From Sediminibacterium sp. (GTDB lineage Bacteria > Bacteroidota > Bacteroidia > Chitinophagales > Chitinophagaceae): a stretch of 64,000 bases of DNA. How positions within the stretch are numbered: the stretch's first letter is position 1; each line of letters starts with the position of its first letter. The stretch spans positions 62,001 through 126,000 of the forward strand of contig JAFWCB010000004.1 in NCBI GenBank assembly GCA_017537025.1, given 5' to 3'. Under the pieces are notes generated by a model. It was not told where the DNA came from and ran no database searches. It worked only from the letters and a program-made list of their open reading frames with translations. Positions 54,376-63,047 of this stretch are shown piece by piece. The position numbers and the translations under genes are program-made.

Positions 54376-55392
54376 TTATAGTATGAGTTTGGCTATTTTA
54401 CCCTTCGATCCTGCAAGATAAACTGCATTTCCTTTTTTTGCTCTTTGTACAACATGATAACTTTCTTTAGAAACAAGTTCCCAATTGATACCTCCATCAT
54501 CTGAGATATCTACCCCCGAAGTACCACAGCTAATCATTTTTTTATCGCTTATATAAGTAACACTTGATTTATATCCATGAGGGTTTGTAGCAGTCGATTT
54601 AAAATCAATGTGCCCCTTTTTAAAAACGAGCTGAATACTATTGGCTTCTGTAATGGTATCTATTGAAAAGTCGCCACCAACAATCATTCCCTTTTCTTCA
54701 TTGGGAGAAAGGGCAATGGCATTCGCACCCCTGCTTCCCCCACCCATCATAATGGGTAATTCTTGGATTTGTAATGAGGGGATGGAAAATAAGCGACTAG
54801 ATGAACCACCACTTACCAATAAAATTTTATTCTTCAATTTTTTTCTGCCGGCTACAATATTGGCACCGCTAGAAGCAAAGAAAGCTTCATTGGCAGCAAA
54901 TATTTTTGAATCTTTTTTTAATCTATACCAATGCTCACCAAGATCATTTGTTTTGAGTAAGTACAAATGCTGATCGATTGGATCTCCGATGGCGTAACCG
55001 TACTTTCCAGCAAAAGCAATGGCATCTAAAAAAACACCTTTAGTGGTATCTTCAAAAACTTTGCGCCAGGTTTTACCACCATCTTTTGTCTTCAAAATGA
55101 TACCGGGCTCGGCAACAGCCATAATAATGGCTGTATTTTTGTCAAAGGCTTCAATATCTCTAAAATCTCTTTTTTCATAACCTTTCGGATGCATCCATTG
55201 CCAAGATTTTCCTCCGTTTATAGATTTGCCAACAGTGCCATTACTGCCACTAACCCAAATGATATTATTATCTACTACACTTAACCCCCGATAAGATGTT
55301 TTTTGTGAGCTATCTATTAATTGAATACTTGGCTGTGCGTAAATAATACTATTTATCAGCAAGCAAAATCCAATACACATTTTATTTTTCAA
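54376..55392 (-). CDS. Exported YCF48/BNR-repeat beta-propeller protein
   Basis: A 338-residue protein with a signal peptide (about residues 1-19). Repeated Asp-box blades (VGKSINGGKSWQWMHP, LKTKDGGKTWRKVF, ISDDGGINWELVS) form a seven-bladed propeller like plant/cyanobacterial YCF48. It is often annotated oxidoreductase without basis. Function unknown; probably a periplasmic or outer-membrane binding protein. Confidence 0.85.
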   Translation of the reverse strand: MKNKMCIGFCLLINSIIYAQPSIQLIDSSQKTSYRGLSVVDNNIIWVSGSNGTVGKSINGGKSWQWMHPKGYEKRDFRDIEAFDKNTAIIMAVAEPGIILKTKDGGKTWRKVFEDTTKGVFLDAIAFAGKYGYAIGDPIDQHLYLLKTNDLGEHWYRLKKDSKIFAANEAFFASSGANIVAGRKKLKNKILLVSGGSSSRLFSIPSLQIQELPIMMGGGSRGANAIALSPNEEKGMIVGGDFSIDTITEANSIQLVFKKGHIDFKSTATNPHGYKSSVTYISDKKMISCGTSGVDISDDGGINWELVSKESYHVVQRAKKGNAVYLAGSKGKIAKLIL

Positions 55393-55481
55393 GTGGTTAT
55401 ATTTTAATAAAATTAATCCTTAACTCCTATAATATGCCTGCTATTTTCGGTTGTATTGCTGCCGGTGTGGTAAATAGAGGA

Positions 55482-56648
55482 TTAATAAAGTAAGTATTTG
55501 CTGATATCTTCTTTCCATGGTGTTACAGAAATAGCTTTAGTAATTTTTGCTAAAAATAACGGGAAGGACAGATCGAACAGTTCTCCCGCATTTTCTATAC
55601 CGATAAGTTTATCTAGATGCCCATTACCGGTTGGATTCACATTTGTTTTATAAGTATCCCATTTAAAGAAATTCGGGTGGATATCCTTGATTAATTTGAT
55701 GAGCACAAATCCGAAATAAACCGGCTTGAAACTTGCTGAATCATTTACCATAAATCGTAAACCATTACATAACTCATTTTCATATGTTGAACTACCCGAT
55801 ACAAAATGAATGGTTTCGATGGTTAATTCTTCTTCAAACATATTTTGTAATAACCCTTTTAATATATCTGTTTCTAACCAAGGTGCCGCCACAGATTGAA
55901 AAGAAAATTCAGTTCCTCTTCCTTCATGCAAATTGGTAGCCTCTAAAAAACACAATCCGGGATAGAGTTGCATGGCTTCAAAACACTGGATGGCTGGTGA
56001 AGTTGGTATAAAAGGCAATCCCCATGCAGGTTGCTGCATCTTTCTATCATGTGTGCTACACGCATAAGTACTAAGAGTTGCCTTAATATTTCGGGTAGCA
56101 TTAAAATAGTTTGCCAACTCCCCAAAAGTACAGCTATGTGTTATTGGTATATTCCAGCGCCCAATAAATGATGCGCAAGTAATATCTAACATGGGGCCTT
56201 CCGCCATATGTAAATCCTCCCCGATAGGATTGGGTCTATCTAAAATTACCATGGGGATACCATGAGCAGCGGCTGCCTCTAATACATAGGTCATAGTCCA
56301 TAAATAAGTGTAAAAGCGAACACCGGAATCTGGTATGTCGAAAAGAATAATATCAATCCCTTTTAAATCTTCTTTGCTCGGTTGCAACTTAGCACCATAT
56401 AAACTGATAATGGGTAACTGCGTAAGTTCATCTATTCCATCTTGTATAAATGCACCATCAGCGCCGGATGCATGTAATCCGTGTTCCGGTGAAAAGAGTT
56501 TGATGATATTAAAACCATTATCGAGTAAAGCTTTCCGACTTGATATCCCTTTTTGTGTAGTAGCGGCATCGTTTGTAACAAAAGCAATATGAGCTCTTTT
56601 CCAAGGAGGCGAATCTTGTAGTAAAATGTCAATACCAAATGCTATCAT
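55482..56648 (-). CDS. namZ: DUF1343/NamZ-like exo-beta-N-acetylmuramidase
   Basis: A 388-residue protein matching the NamZ (DUF1343) family, which releases terminal N-acetylmuramic acid from peptidoglycan fragments. Seen: VTNDAATTQKGISSRKALLD, FSPEHGLHASGADGA, LFDIPDSGVRFYTYLWTM, LDRPNPIGEDLHMAEGPML and NLHEGRGTEFSFQSVAAPW. No clear signal peptide at the chosen start, unlike many relatives, so it may act in the cytoplasm in cell-wall recycling. Its start overlaps the upstream YkgJ-like gene's stop by four bases. Confidence 0.88.
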   Translation of the reverse strand: MIAFGIDILLQDSPPWKRAHIAFVTNDAATTQKGISSRKALLDNGFNIIKLFSPEHGLHASGADGAFIQDGIDELTQLPIISLYGAKLQPSKEDLKGIDIILFDIPDSGVRFYTYLWTMTYVLEAAAAHGIPMVILDRPNPIGEDLHMAEGPMLDITCASFIGRWNIPITHSCTFGELANYFNATRNIKATLSTYACSTHDRKMQQPAWGLPFIPTSPAIQCFEAMQLYPGLCFLEATNLHEGRGTEFSFQSVAAPWLETDILKGLLQNMFEEELTIETIHFVSGSSTYENELCNGLRFMVNDSASFKPVYFGFVLIKLIKDIHPNFFKWDTYKTNVNPTGNGHLDKLIGIENAGELFDLSFPLFLAKITKAISVTPWKEDISKYLLY

Positions 56649-57160
56649 ATCGTAATAAAGCCTATTTTAATTTTTAACTGTTCTACAACATTGTAAATAA
56701 TCGGGCATCTATCATAATGCATAAAAATGGTAAACAGTCGATTGGTAAATCCAGGTATATGTAAAGCTGGGAACTCTCGGCATCCGTTAAACCTATGCGG
56801 ATAAATACTACAGGCATTATCTCCCCCTAAAAAATGACAAGGGATTTTATTGAGTAGCATCATTCCATTAGCACCTTTTTCTACAAAACGATCTTCAAAA
56901 TTATTTTTATTGGTACCGATATACCTGGCTACTTCTGCTGCCTCTTTTTCTGCTACCACAATCATCAACGATTTGCAACAATTCCCGCAATCTAAACAAT
57001 TAATAGTGGGCGTAATAGATTCGTTTAATGCGGCTACTTGCAGATCAATTTCTGCTGTGTTCGCGTGTTTAAGGAAAGTCCGAAAAGCATCATTTTCGGC
57101 AGCTTTAGACGCTGCCATATTGTTAATTTCCGACAAGTTGGTGAGGGGCTTAGCACTCAT
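56645..57160 (-). CDS. YkgJ-family cysteine-cluster protein (copy 2)
   Basis: A 171-residue protein with the same cysteine layout as the gene at 52927: NCLDCGNCCKSLMIV, PCHFLGGDNACSIYPHRF, GCREFPALH and RCPIIYNVV. Cytoplasmic, function unknown. It is translationally coupled to the NamZ-like gene, a different context from copy 1. Confidence 0.88.
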   Translation of the reverse strand: MSAKPLTNLSEINNMAASKAAENDAFRTFLKHANTAEIDLQVAALNESITPTINCLDCGNCCKSLMIVVAEKEAAEVARYIGTNKNNFEDRFVEKGANGMMLLNKIPCHFLGGDNACSIYPHRFNGCREFPALHIPGFTNRLFTIFMHYDRCPIIYNVVEQLKIKIGFITI

Positions 57161-57210
57161 GATTGGGCTTAAAGGTAACTAGTAAGCCAGAATCCACGAA
57201 AAAACACGAT

Positions 57211-57219
57211 TTATCCACA
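57211..57219 (+). promoter_or_regulatory. Single perfect DnaA-box-like nonamer upstream of parE
   Basis: TTATCCACA matches the consensus DnaA box. It stands alone, 81 bases before the parE start, so it could be a regulatory DnaA site or chance. Confidence 0.35.
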
Positions 57220-57247
57220 GAAATATGGCATTTGTAGAAAACAAAAA

Positions 57248-57277
57248 TTGGGGTACAATTTGAGGGGGTTAGATTTG
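57248..57277 (+). promoter_or_regulatory. Promoter of parE
   Basis: TTG at 57248-57250, a 19-base spacer, then TAGATTTG at 57270-57277, matching the Bacteroidota -33/-7 layout. The ATG is 22 bases downstream. Confidence 0.65.
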
Positions 57278-57299
57278 CCGTTGGCAAAAAAAGACGATA

Positions 57300-59186
57300 A
57301 TGGCTGATGAGAAACAGGTAATTAGATATGACGAGGATTCGATACGATCGCTTGATTGGAGAGAACATATCCGCCTCAGGCCGGGTATGTATATCGGTAA
57401 ATTAGGAGATGGTTCTGCTGCTGATGATGGTATTTATGTACTTATTAAAGAAGTTATTGATAACTGTATTGATGAGTACACTATGGGTTATGGTAAGCAT
57501 ATAGATTTATCAATTGAAGGAAAATCAGTACGCGTTCGAGATTATGGTAGGGGTATTCCTTTAGGTAAAGTGGTAGATGTAGTTAGTAAAATCAACACGG
57601 GTGCTAAATACGATAGTAAAGCTTTCCAAAAAAGTGTGGGTTTGAATGGGGTAGGTACAAAAGCAGTAAATGCGCTAAGTAATTATTTTAAAGTTACAGC
57701 ATATCGGGATGGTAAAGAAAAAACAGCTGAGTTTGAAAAAGGGGTACTCATTAAAGAGCATAAAGAAGCTGCTACTAAAGAACCGAACGGTACGGAAGTA
57801 TATTTCACGCCAGATGATTCTGTGTTTCGTAATTTCCATTATATATATGAGTATTTAGAAAATCAGATTTGGAACTACTGTTATTTGAATGCAGGACTTG
57901 CCATAAATTTTAACGGGAAAAAATATGTAAGTAAAAATGGCTTACTCGATTTGCTACAGCGTAAAACGAATCCCGATGAATTGCGTTATCCCATCATTCA
58001 TTTAAAAGGAGAAGATATTGAGGTGGCACTTTCTCATAATAATGATTATGGAGAAGATATTTTTTCATTCGTCAACGGGCAATACACTACCCAAGGTGGC
58101 ACACATCAACAAGCATTTCGAGAGGCATATATAAAAGTAGTACGTGATTTTTTTAAGAAAGATTATGATGCTTCAGATATTCGTACAAGTATAGTTGCGG
58201 CAGTATCGGTACGCGTGCAGGAGCCTGTATTCGAAAGCCAAACTAAAACAAAATTGGGTTCTCAAACCGTATTTGAAGGTGGGCCAAGCATGAAGAATTT
58301 TGTACTGGAATTCTTAGCAAAAGAGCTGGATAACTTCTTACACAGAAATCCTACCACCGCAGATGCGCTCAAAAAAAGAATTGAGCAAAATGAAAGAGAA
58401 CGGAAAGAATTAGCTGGAATAAAAAAATTAGCTAATGAGCGCGCTAAAAAGGCCAATTTACATAACAGGAAACTGCGAGATTGCCGGGTACATTTGAATG
58501 ATGAATTACCTGCAAAAAATAAAGAAGCCTTTATTGCCTTACAAAATGAGAGTACTATTTTTATTACGGAAGGGGATAGTGCTAGCGGAAGTATTACCAA
58601 ATCTCGCAATGTAGATACACAAGCTGTTTTTAGCTTACGGGGTAAACCACTGAATTGCTTTGGAGAAACTAAAAAAGTGGTATATCAAAATGAAGAATTC
58701 AATTTACTGCAACATGCATTGAATATTGAAGAGGGACTCGAAGGATTACGCTATAATAATATTGTGATTGCTACCGATGCTGATGTGGATGGTATGCACA
58801 TAAGATTGCTTATTATGACTTTCTTCTTGCAATTTTTCCCGGATCTGGTAAAAAAAGGACATGTTTCTATTTTACAAACTCCTTTATTTCGTGTTCGCAA
58901 TAAACAAGAAACGATTTACTGTTATGATGAAGCTGAAAAGCAGGCGGCAATAAAAAAATTAGGTAATAAACCGGAGATTACCCGTTTCAAAGGATTGGGC
59001 GAAATCTCACCTGAGGAGTTTGGGAAATTTATTGGTCCCGATATGCGTAAAGATCCGGTTATTCTCGAACAGGGCGATCATATCCAAAGTTTACTGGAAT
59101 ATTATATGGGAAAGAACACCATAGAAAGGCAAGAGTTTATTATCGGTAATTTACGAGTGGAATTGGATTTGGTGGAAGAAAGGTAA
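57300..59186 (+). CDS. parE: DNA topoisomerase IV subunit B (ParE/GyrB type)
   Basis: The ATPase subunit that drives strand passage to unlink daughter chromosomes. It has 628 residues. Seen: GHKL motifs [20 protein letters not shown] and [15 protein letters not shown], and the TOPRIM motifs [10 protein letters not shown] and [12 protein letters not shown]. No gyrase-specific insertion is obvious, and the parC-like gene lies downstream, supporting ParE rather than GyrB. The final Arg codon and stop are part of a heptamer array. Confidence 0.93.
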   Translation: MADEKQVIRYDEDSIRSLDWREHIRLRPGMYIGKLGDGSAADDGIYVLIKEVIDNCIDEYTMGYGKHIDLSIEGKSVRVRDYGRGIPLGKVVDVVSKINTGAKYDSKAFQKSVGLNGVGTKAVNALSNYFKVTAYRDGKEKTAEFEKGVLIKEHKEAATKEPNGTEVYFTPDDSVFRNFHYIYEYLENQIWNYCYLNAGLAINFNGKKYVSKNGLLDLLQRKTNPDELRYPIIHLKGEDIEVALSHNNDYGEDIFSFVNGQYTTQGGTHQQAFREAYIKVVRDFFKKDYDASDIRTSIVAAVSVRVQEPVFESQTKTKLGSQTVFEGGPSMKNFVLEFLAKELDNFLHRNPTTADALKKRIEQNERERKELAGIKKLANERAKKANLHNRKLRDCRVHLNDELPAKNKEAFIALQNESTIFITEGDSASGSITKSRNVDTQAVFSLRGKPLNCFGETKKVVYQNEEFNLLQHALNIEEGLEGLRYNNIVIATDADVDGMHIRLLIMTFFLQFFPDLVKKGHVSILQTPLFRVRNKQETIYCYDEAEKQAAIKKLGNKPEITRFKGLGEISPEEFGKFIGPDMRKDPVILEQGDHIQSLLEYYMGKNTIERQEFIIGNLRVELDLVEER

Positions 59187-59208
59187 TAGGGTATAGGTTA
59201 TAGGGCAT
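59181..59208. repeat. Heptamer tandem array, root AGGGTAT, over the parE stop
   Basis: Four 7-base units: AGGTAAT, AGGGTAT, AGGTTAT, AGGGCAT. The first unit supplies the last sense codon (AGG) and stop (TAA, 59184-59186) of parE. Same root as the array at 28685-28726. Confidence 0.88.
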
Positions 59209-59249
59209 GGAAAAGCTTATCATATTTATTAGAGAATAACGAAGTATAA

Positions 59250-60065
59250 ATGACACATGTAGTTTTTGAAGAAGCGAATAAAACGATTTTGGAACAAGTG
59301 ATTGATATGGATTCTTCACTTGCAGGCACGGTAACATGTATCCAGGATGATTATGCGGTTGGACCGCTGGGAGCCATTTATGAAACAGCCGGTTACCAAG
59401 AACGTAAGGCTTGGTGGGAGAAGGTTCTAGCGCATTCACCGTATACACAACAATTAGATTTAGTGAACGACAAACTTGTTGTTCATGAGCTCATAAAGCA
59501 ACTGGAAGAAGATCCAAATCTAGAAATTTGGATATGGATGGGACAAAATGCACACGATGTTTGTGGTTATTATTGGTTGATCAGTCAGTGTAAAGATTTT
59601 GCAGGAAGAATACAAGTATTATACTTGAACAATCTTCCTTTCTTCAATGAAAAAGGTAATATTTTTTATCCTACACACCTGCATGAAATACAACCCAAGG
59701 AGTTTATTAAAGCAAAAAAACTAGCTCGCCCAATCACATTGAGTGAGTTTGAAGTTGACCCCGATGAGTGGAGAAAAATTTGTAATGAAAATGATTTAGT
59801 TCGTTTTTTGGAAGGAGGGAAAAAGATTGTAGGTAAAGAAGTTGAATTCTATGATAAGTATATATTATCACAAATAAATACTGAGCCACAAAAACTTACG
59901 AAAGTGATAGCCAATACTTTGAATAAAATGCCCGTTAAAACAGGCGATGTGTTCTTGGTTTGGCGAATCAAAGAGTTAGAAGTCATAAACCGACTAGCTA
60001 TTCAGGGCGATTGGGAAAAGGGTTGGAAAGATATACAGGTGCAAAGTCAAACTGTTACAAACTAA
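59250..60065 (+). CDS. DUF1835-domain protein
   Basis: A 271-residue soluble protein. The start HVVFEEANKTILEQVIDMD, then CIQDDYAVGPLGAIYE and WIWMGQNAHDVCGYYWLISQ, match the DUF1835 pattern; the C-terminal helical part resembles DUF3658 (GDVFLVWRIKELEVINRLAIQ). Function unknown. Its stop overlaps the cupin start by one base (TAATG), so the two are coupled. They lie between parE and parC. Confidence 0.82.
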   Translation: MTHVVFEEANKTILEQVIDMDSSLAGTVTCIQDDYAVGPLGAIYETAGYQERKAWWEKVLAHSPYTQQLDLVNDKLVVHELIKQLEEDPNLEIWIWMGQNAHDVCGYYWLISQCKDFAGRIQVLYLNNLPFFNEKGNIFYPTHLHEIQPKEFIKAKKLARPITLSEFEVDPDEWRKICNENDLVRFLEGGKKIVGKEVEFYDKYILSQINTEPQKLTKVIANTLNKMPVKTGDVFLVWRIKELEVINRLAIQGDWEKGWKDIQVQSQTVTN

Positions 60066-60433
60066 TGCAAGTAAAAATAACAACAATAGATAAAATAGGT
60101 GAGGATGACCGTGGTGCGACCCATTTTTTTGATACTGATAGAAGCGGACAATTTATGATAGCCTATCGGAAAACAGGCAGCATAAGCGGAGGGCATTATC
60201 ACAAAGGTATTGCCCCTAAGAAAAATCCCGAGCAAATCATTATTATGCAGGGAGAAGCTCTGTTGAATTGGAAAGATGTGCGTACGAATGAAACGGGTTC
60301 TGTTACTATCCAAGCGCCTGCTATGGTAGAAATTTTTCCATACGTGTGGCATGAAGTGATATCTATCACTAATATTATTGTGTTTGAATTAAATGGACTG
60401 GAAGATGGAAGATCAGATACGTTTCGACTTTAG
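60065..60433 (+). CDS. Small single-domain cupin protein
   Basis: A 122-residue protein with a cupin barrel: SISGGHYHKGIAPKKNPEQI gives the His-x-His and Glu-type motif 1, and APAMVEIFPYVWHEVISI gives motif 2 with a histidine. It may bind a metal and act as an isomerase or sensor; unknown. I start it at the ATG at 60065, overlapping the upstream stop; the frame extends further 5' only inside the DUF1835 gene. A composite repeat array begins in its stop codon. Confidence 0.8.
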   Translation: MQVKITTIDKIGEDDRGATHFFDTDRSGQFMIAYRKTGSISGGHYHKGIAPKKNPEQIIIMQGEALLNWKDVRTNETGSVTIQAPAMVEIFPYVWHEVISITNIIVFELNGLEDGRSDTFRL

Positions 60434-60518
60434 ACCAGAGACGGTAGACCGGAGACGATCTGACGCTCCGACGACCCGACGCTATTCCTAATGACCAATG
60501 ACTAGTGACAACTGACTA
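60432..60518. repeat. Composite tandem array: three different roots in series
   Basis: First four heptamers AGACCAG, AGACGGT, AGACCGG, AGACGAT (60432-60459). Then three octamers CTGACGCT, CCGACGAC, CCGACGCT (60460-60483). After a short gap come four heptamers ATGACCA, ATGACTA, GTGACAA, CTGACTA (60491-60518). It fills the whole gap between the cupin stop and parC. Confidence 0.9.
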
Positions 60519-60524
60519 ATAAAA

Positions 60525-63038
60525 ATGGCAAAAGAAAAAATAGATAGAAAGATTTTTGAGAGTGAAACCGGTGTATTAAAACAATACAAAGATTGGTTTT
60601 TAGATTATGCTTCTTATGTAATATTGGAGCGTGCTGTTCCGGCTATTGAGGATGGACTCAAACCTGTTCAACGGCGTATTCTTCATTCCATGAAAGAAAT
60701 GGATGATGGCAGGTTTAATAAAGTGGCGAATATCATCGGACAAAGCATGCAATATCACCCACATGGGGATGCAAGTATAGGTGATGCATTAGTAAATTTA
60801 GGACAGAAAGATTTATTGATAGATACACAGGGTAATTGGGGCGATGTAAGAACAGGTGATGATGCAGCCGCATCTCGTTATATTGAAGCCCGTTTATCCA
60901 AGTTTGCTTTGGAAGTTGCTTTCAATGCTAAAACCACGGAATGGCAGTTAAGTTACGACGGCAGGAAAAATGAACCGGTGAACCTGCCTATGAAATTTCC
61001 TTTACTATTGGCACAGGGTGCCGATGGTATTGCAGTTGGTCTTTCTACAAAAATTCTTCCACATAACTTTTGCGAATTGATTGATGCTTCCATCAAGCAC
61101 TTGAAAGGAAGAAAATTTGATTTGTATCCCGACTTTCAAACAGGGGGGATGATTGATGTTTCCGGTTATAATAATGGTCAGCGCGGTGGAAAAGTAAGGG
61201 TACGTGCAAAGGTAGAGGAGCTAGATAAAAAAACTTTGGTGATTAGAGATGTGCCATATAGTGTAACCACTACCCAACTTATGGAGAGTATTACCAAGGC
61301 TAATGAGCAAGGTAAAATCAAAATAAAAAAAGTAACCGATGTAACTGCTGAACAAGTTGAAATACAGATTGATTTAGCCGCTGGTATTTCTCCCGATATA
61401 ACTATCGATGCACTCTATGCTTTTACCGATTGTGAAATAAGTATATCTCCCAATGCCTGTGTAATTGTGGATCAAAAACCCAAATTTTTAGGCGTACAGG
61501 AGTTATTAAAAACTTCTGTAGAGAATACCCGTAACCTGCTAAAACGCGAACTTGAAATACGATTGGCTGAGCTAGAAGATAAATGGCATTATACTTCTTT
61601 AGAGAAAATTTTCTTCGAAGAAAAAATATATAAAGAGCTGGAACAGAAACATGAAACCTGGGAAAAGGTGATAGAAGCCATTGATAAAGCCTTTGTTCCT
61701 TTCAAGAAAAAATTAAAAAGAGCCATAGAGCGGGAAGATATTGTGAAGCTTACCGAAAAACCGGTAAGGCGAATCTATCGGTTAGATATAAATGAGTTAA
61801 ATGAACAAATAAGAGGTATTGAGGCAGATATTAAGCAAGTAAATTATGATTTAGCAAATCTTACCGATTTTGCGATTGCGTATTACGAAAACTTGTTAAA
61901 AAAATACGGGAAAGGGAGAGAAAGGAAAACAGAGATCAAGGAATTCGACACCATTCAGGTGAAGCAAGTAGCTATTGCTAATACTAAACTTTACTTAAAT
62001 CGTGCAGAAGGCTTTATAGGTACGGGCTTGAAGAAAGATGAATTCTTATGTGAATGCTCTGATTACGATGATATCATCGCTTTTACTAAGAGCGGTATTA
62101 TGAAAGTGGTGAAAGTAAGTGATAAGGTTTTTATTGGGAAAGACATTATTCACGCGGCGGTTTTTCAGAAAAACGATGAGCGTACTACCTATAATATGAT
62201 TTATGTGGATGGCAAGAGCGGAGTGAGCTACGCGAAGCGATTTAATGTAACCGGTATTACACGTGATAAGGAATATGATCTTACCAAAGGGTCTGAGAAA
62301 AGTAGGGTTCATTATTTTACTGCCAATCCTAACGGAGAAGCAGAAACAGTAAAAATTATCTTAAGTCCGAATTGTACGGCTCGTATCAAAGAATTAGATT
62401 TTTATTTTGAAGAACTGGAAATTAAAGGTCGTGGTAGTATGGGTAATCAGGTTACCAAGTATCCCATCAAAACGGTAAAACTCAAAGAAGCAGGAAAAAG
62501 TACTTTGCAAGGAAGAAAGCTTTGGTTCGATGATAAATTCGGCAGATTAAACACAGAAGAAAAAGGGCAATATTTAGGAAGTTTTGAAGATGAAAAAATT
62601 ATTGTATTCTATATTGATGGCACCTACGAACTAACCGATACTGAAATTACACAACGCTTTGAGGCCGATAAAATAGTATTGATAGAACAATTTGATCCGG
62701 AGAAAATAATTTCGGCCGTTTATTTAGACGCAGATAAAAATCAATTCAATATCAAAAGATTTAAAATAGAAACCACTACATTAAAAACACAATTCCAGTT
62801 TATTAAAGAAGGGGAAGGAAATAGGCTGGAAGCAGTAACTACAGATCCGGAACCTATATTGGTTGTGCAAACCGGTCGCGGACAACAAGTTCGAAAAGCC
62901 AAGTTCAAAGTTGCTAAAATGGTTGAAGTTACCGGATGGAAAACAGTTGGAGCCAAGCTTACCGATTATAGTAAAACTATTGAAATGGAATGGGAGCAGA
63001 AATCGGGCGGAGCCACCCCTCAAACAGAATTGTTCTAA
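60525..63038 (+). CDS. parC: DNA topoisomerase IV subunit A (ParC/GyrA type)
   Basis: The DNA-cleaving subunit partnering ParE. It has 837 residues. Seen: the winged-helix core with YHPHGDASIGDALVNLGQ, the quinolone-region neighbourhood and catalytic Tyr119 in DDAAASRYIEAR; a coiled-coil arm (about 340-480); and a C-terminal beta-pinwheel. There is no obvious GyrA box (QxxRGGxG), supporting ParC. The upstream gap is wholly repeat array. Confidence 0.93.
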   Translation: MAKEKIDRKIFESETGVLKQYKDWFLDYASYVILERAVPAIEDGLKPVQRRILHSMKEMDDGRFNKVANIIGQSMQYHPHGDASIGDALVNLGQKDLLIDTQGNWGDVRTGDDAAASRYIEARLSKFALEVAFNAKTTEWQLSYDGRKNEPVNLPMKFPLLLAQGADGIAVGLSTKILPHNFCELIDASIKHLKGRKFDLYPDFQTGGMIDVSGYNNGQRGGKVRVRAKVEELDKKTLVIRDVPYSVTTTQLMESITKANEQGKIKIKKVTDVTAEQVEIQIDLAAGISPDITIDALYAFTDCEISISPNACVIVDQKPKFLGVQELLKTSVENTRNLLKRELEIRLAELEDKWHYTSLEKIFFEEKIYKELEQKHETWEKVIEAIDKAFVPFKKKLKRAIEREDIVKLTEKPVRRIYRLDINELNEQIRGIEADIKQVNYDLANLTDFAIAYYENLLKKYGKGRERKTEIKEFDTIQVKQVAIANTKLYLNRAEGFIGTGLKKDEFLCECSDYDDIIAFTKSGIMKVVKVSDKVFIGKDIIHAAVFQKNDERTTYNMIYVDGKSGVSYAKRFNVTGITRDKEYDLTKGSEKSRVHYFTANPNGEAETVKIILSPNCTARIKELDFYFEELEIKGRGSMGNQVTKYPIKTVKLKEAGKSTLQGRKLWFDDKFGRLNTEEKGQYLGSFEDEKIIVFYIDGTYELTDTEITQRFEADKIVLIEQFDPEKIISAVYLDADKNQFNIKRFKIETTTLKTQFQFIKEGEGNRLEAVTTDPEPILVVQTGRGQQVRKAKFKVAKMVEVTGWKTVGAKLTDYSKTIEMEWEQKSGGATPQTELF

Positions 63039-63043
63039 CTTTG
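63036..63043 (+). promoter_or_regulatory. -7 box overlapping the parC stop
   Basis: TAACTTTG, followed by CACA, fits TAnnTTTG and contains the parC stop TAA. It ends four bases before the ATG at 63048, implying a near-leaderless message. Confidence 0.45.
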
Positions 63044-63047
63044 CACA

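Noticed and set aside
57211-57219. Replication origin near parE
   Set aside because: Only one consensus DnaA box, no AT-rich unwinding region or dnaA/dnaN/gyrB neighbourhood.
11061-60518. CRISPR arrays
   Set aside because: Units are 7-8 bases, contiguous and degenerate, with no spacers and no cas genes.
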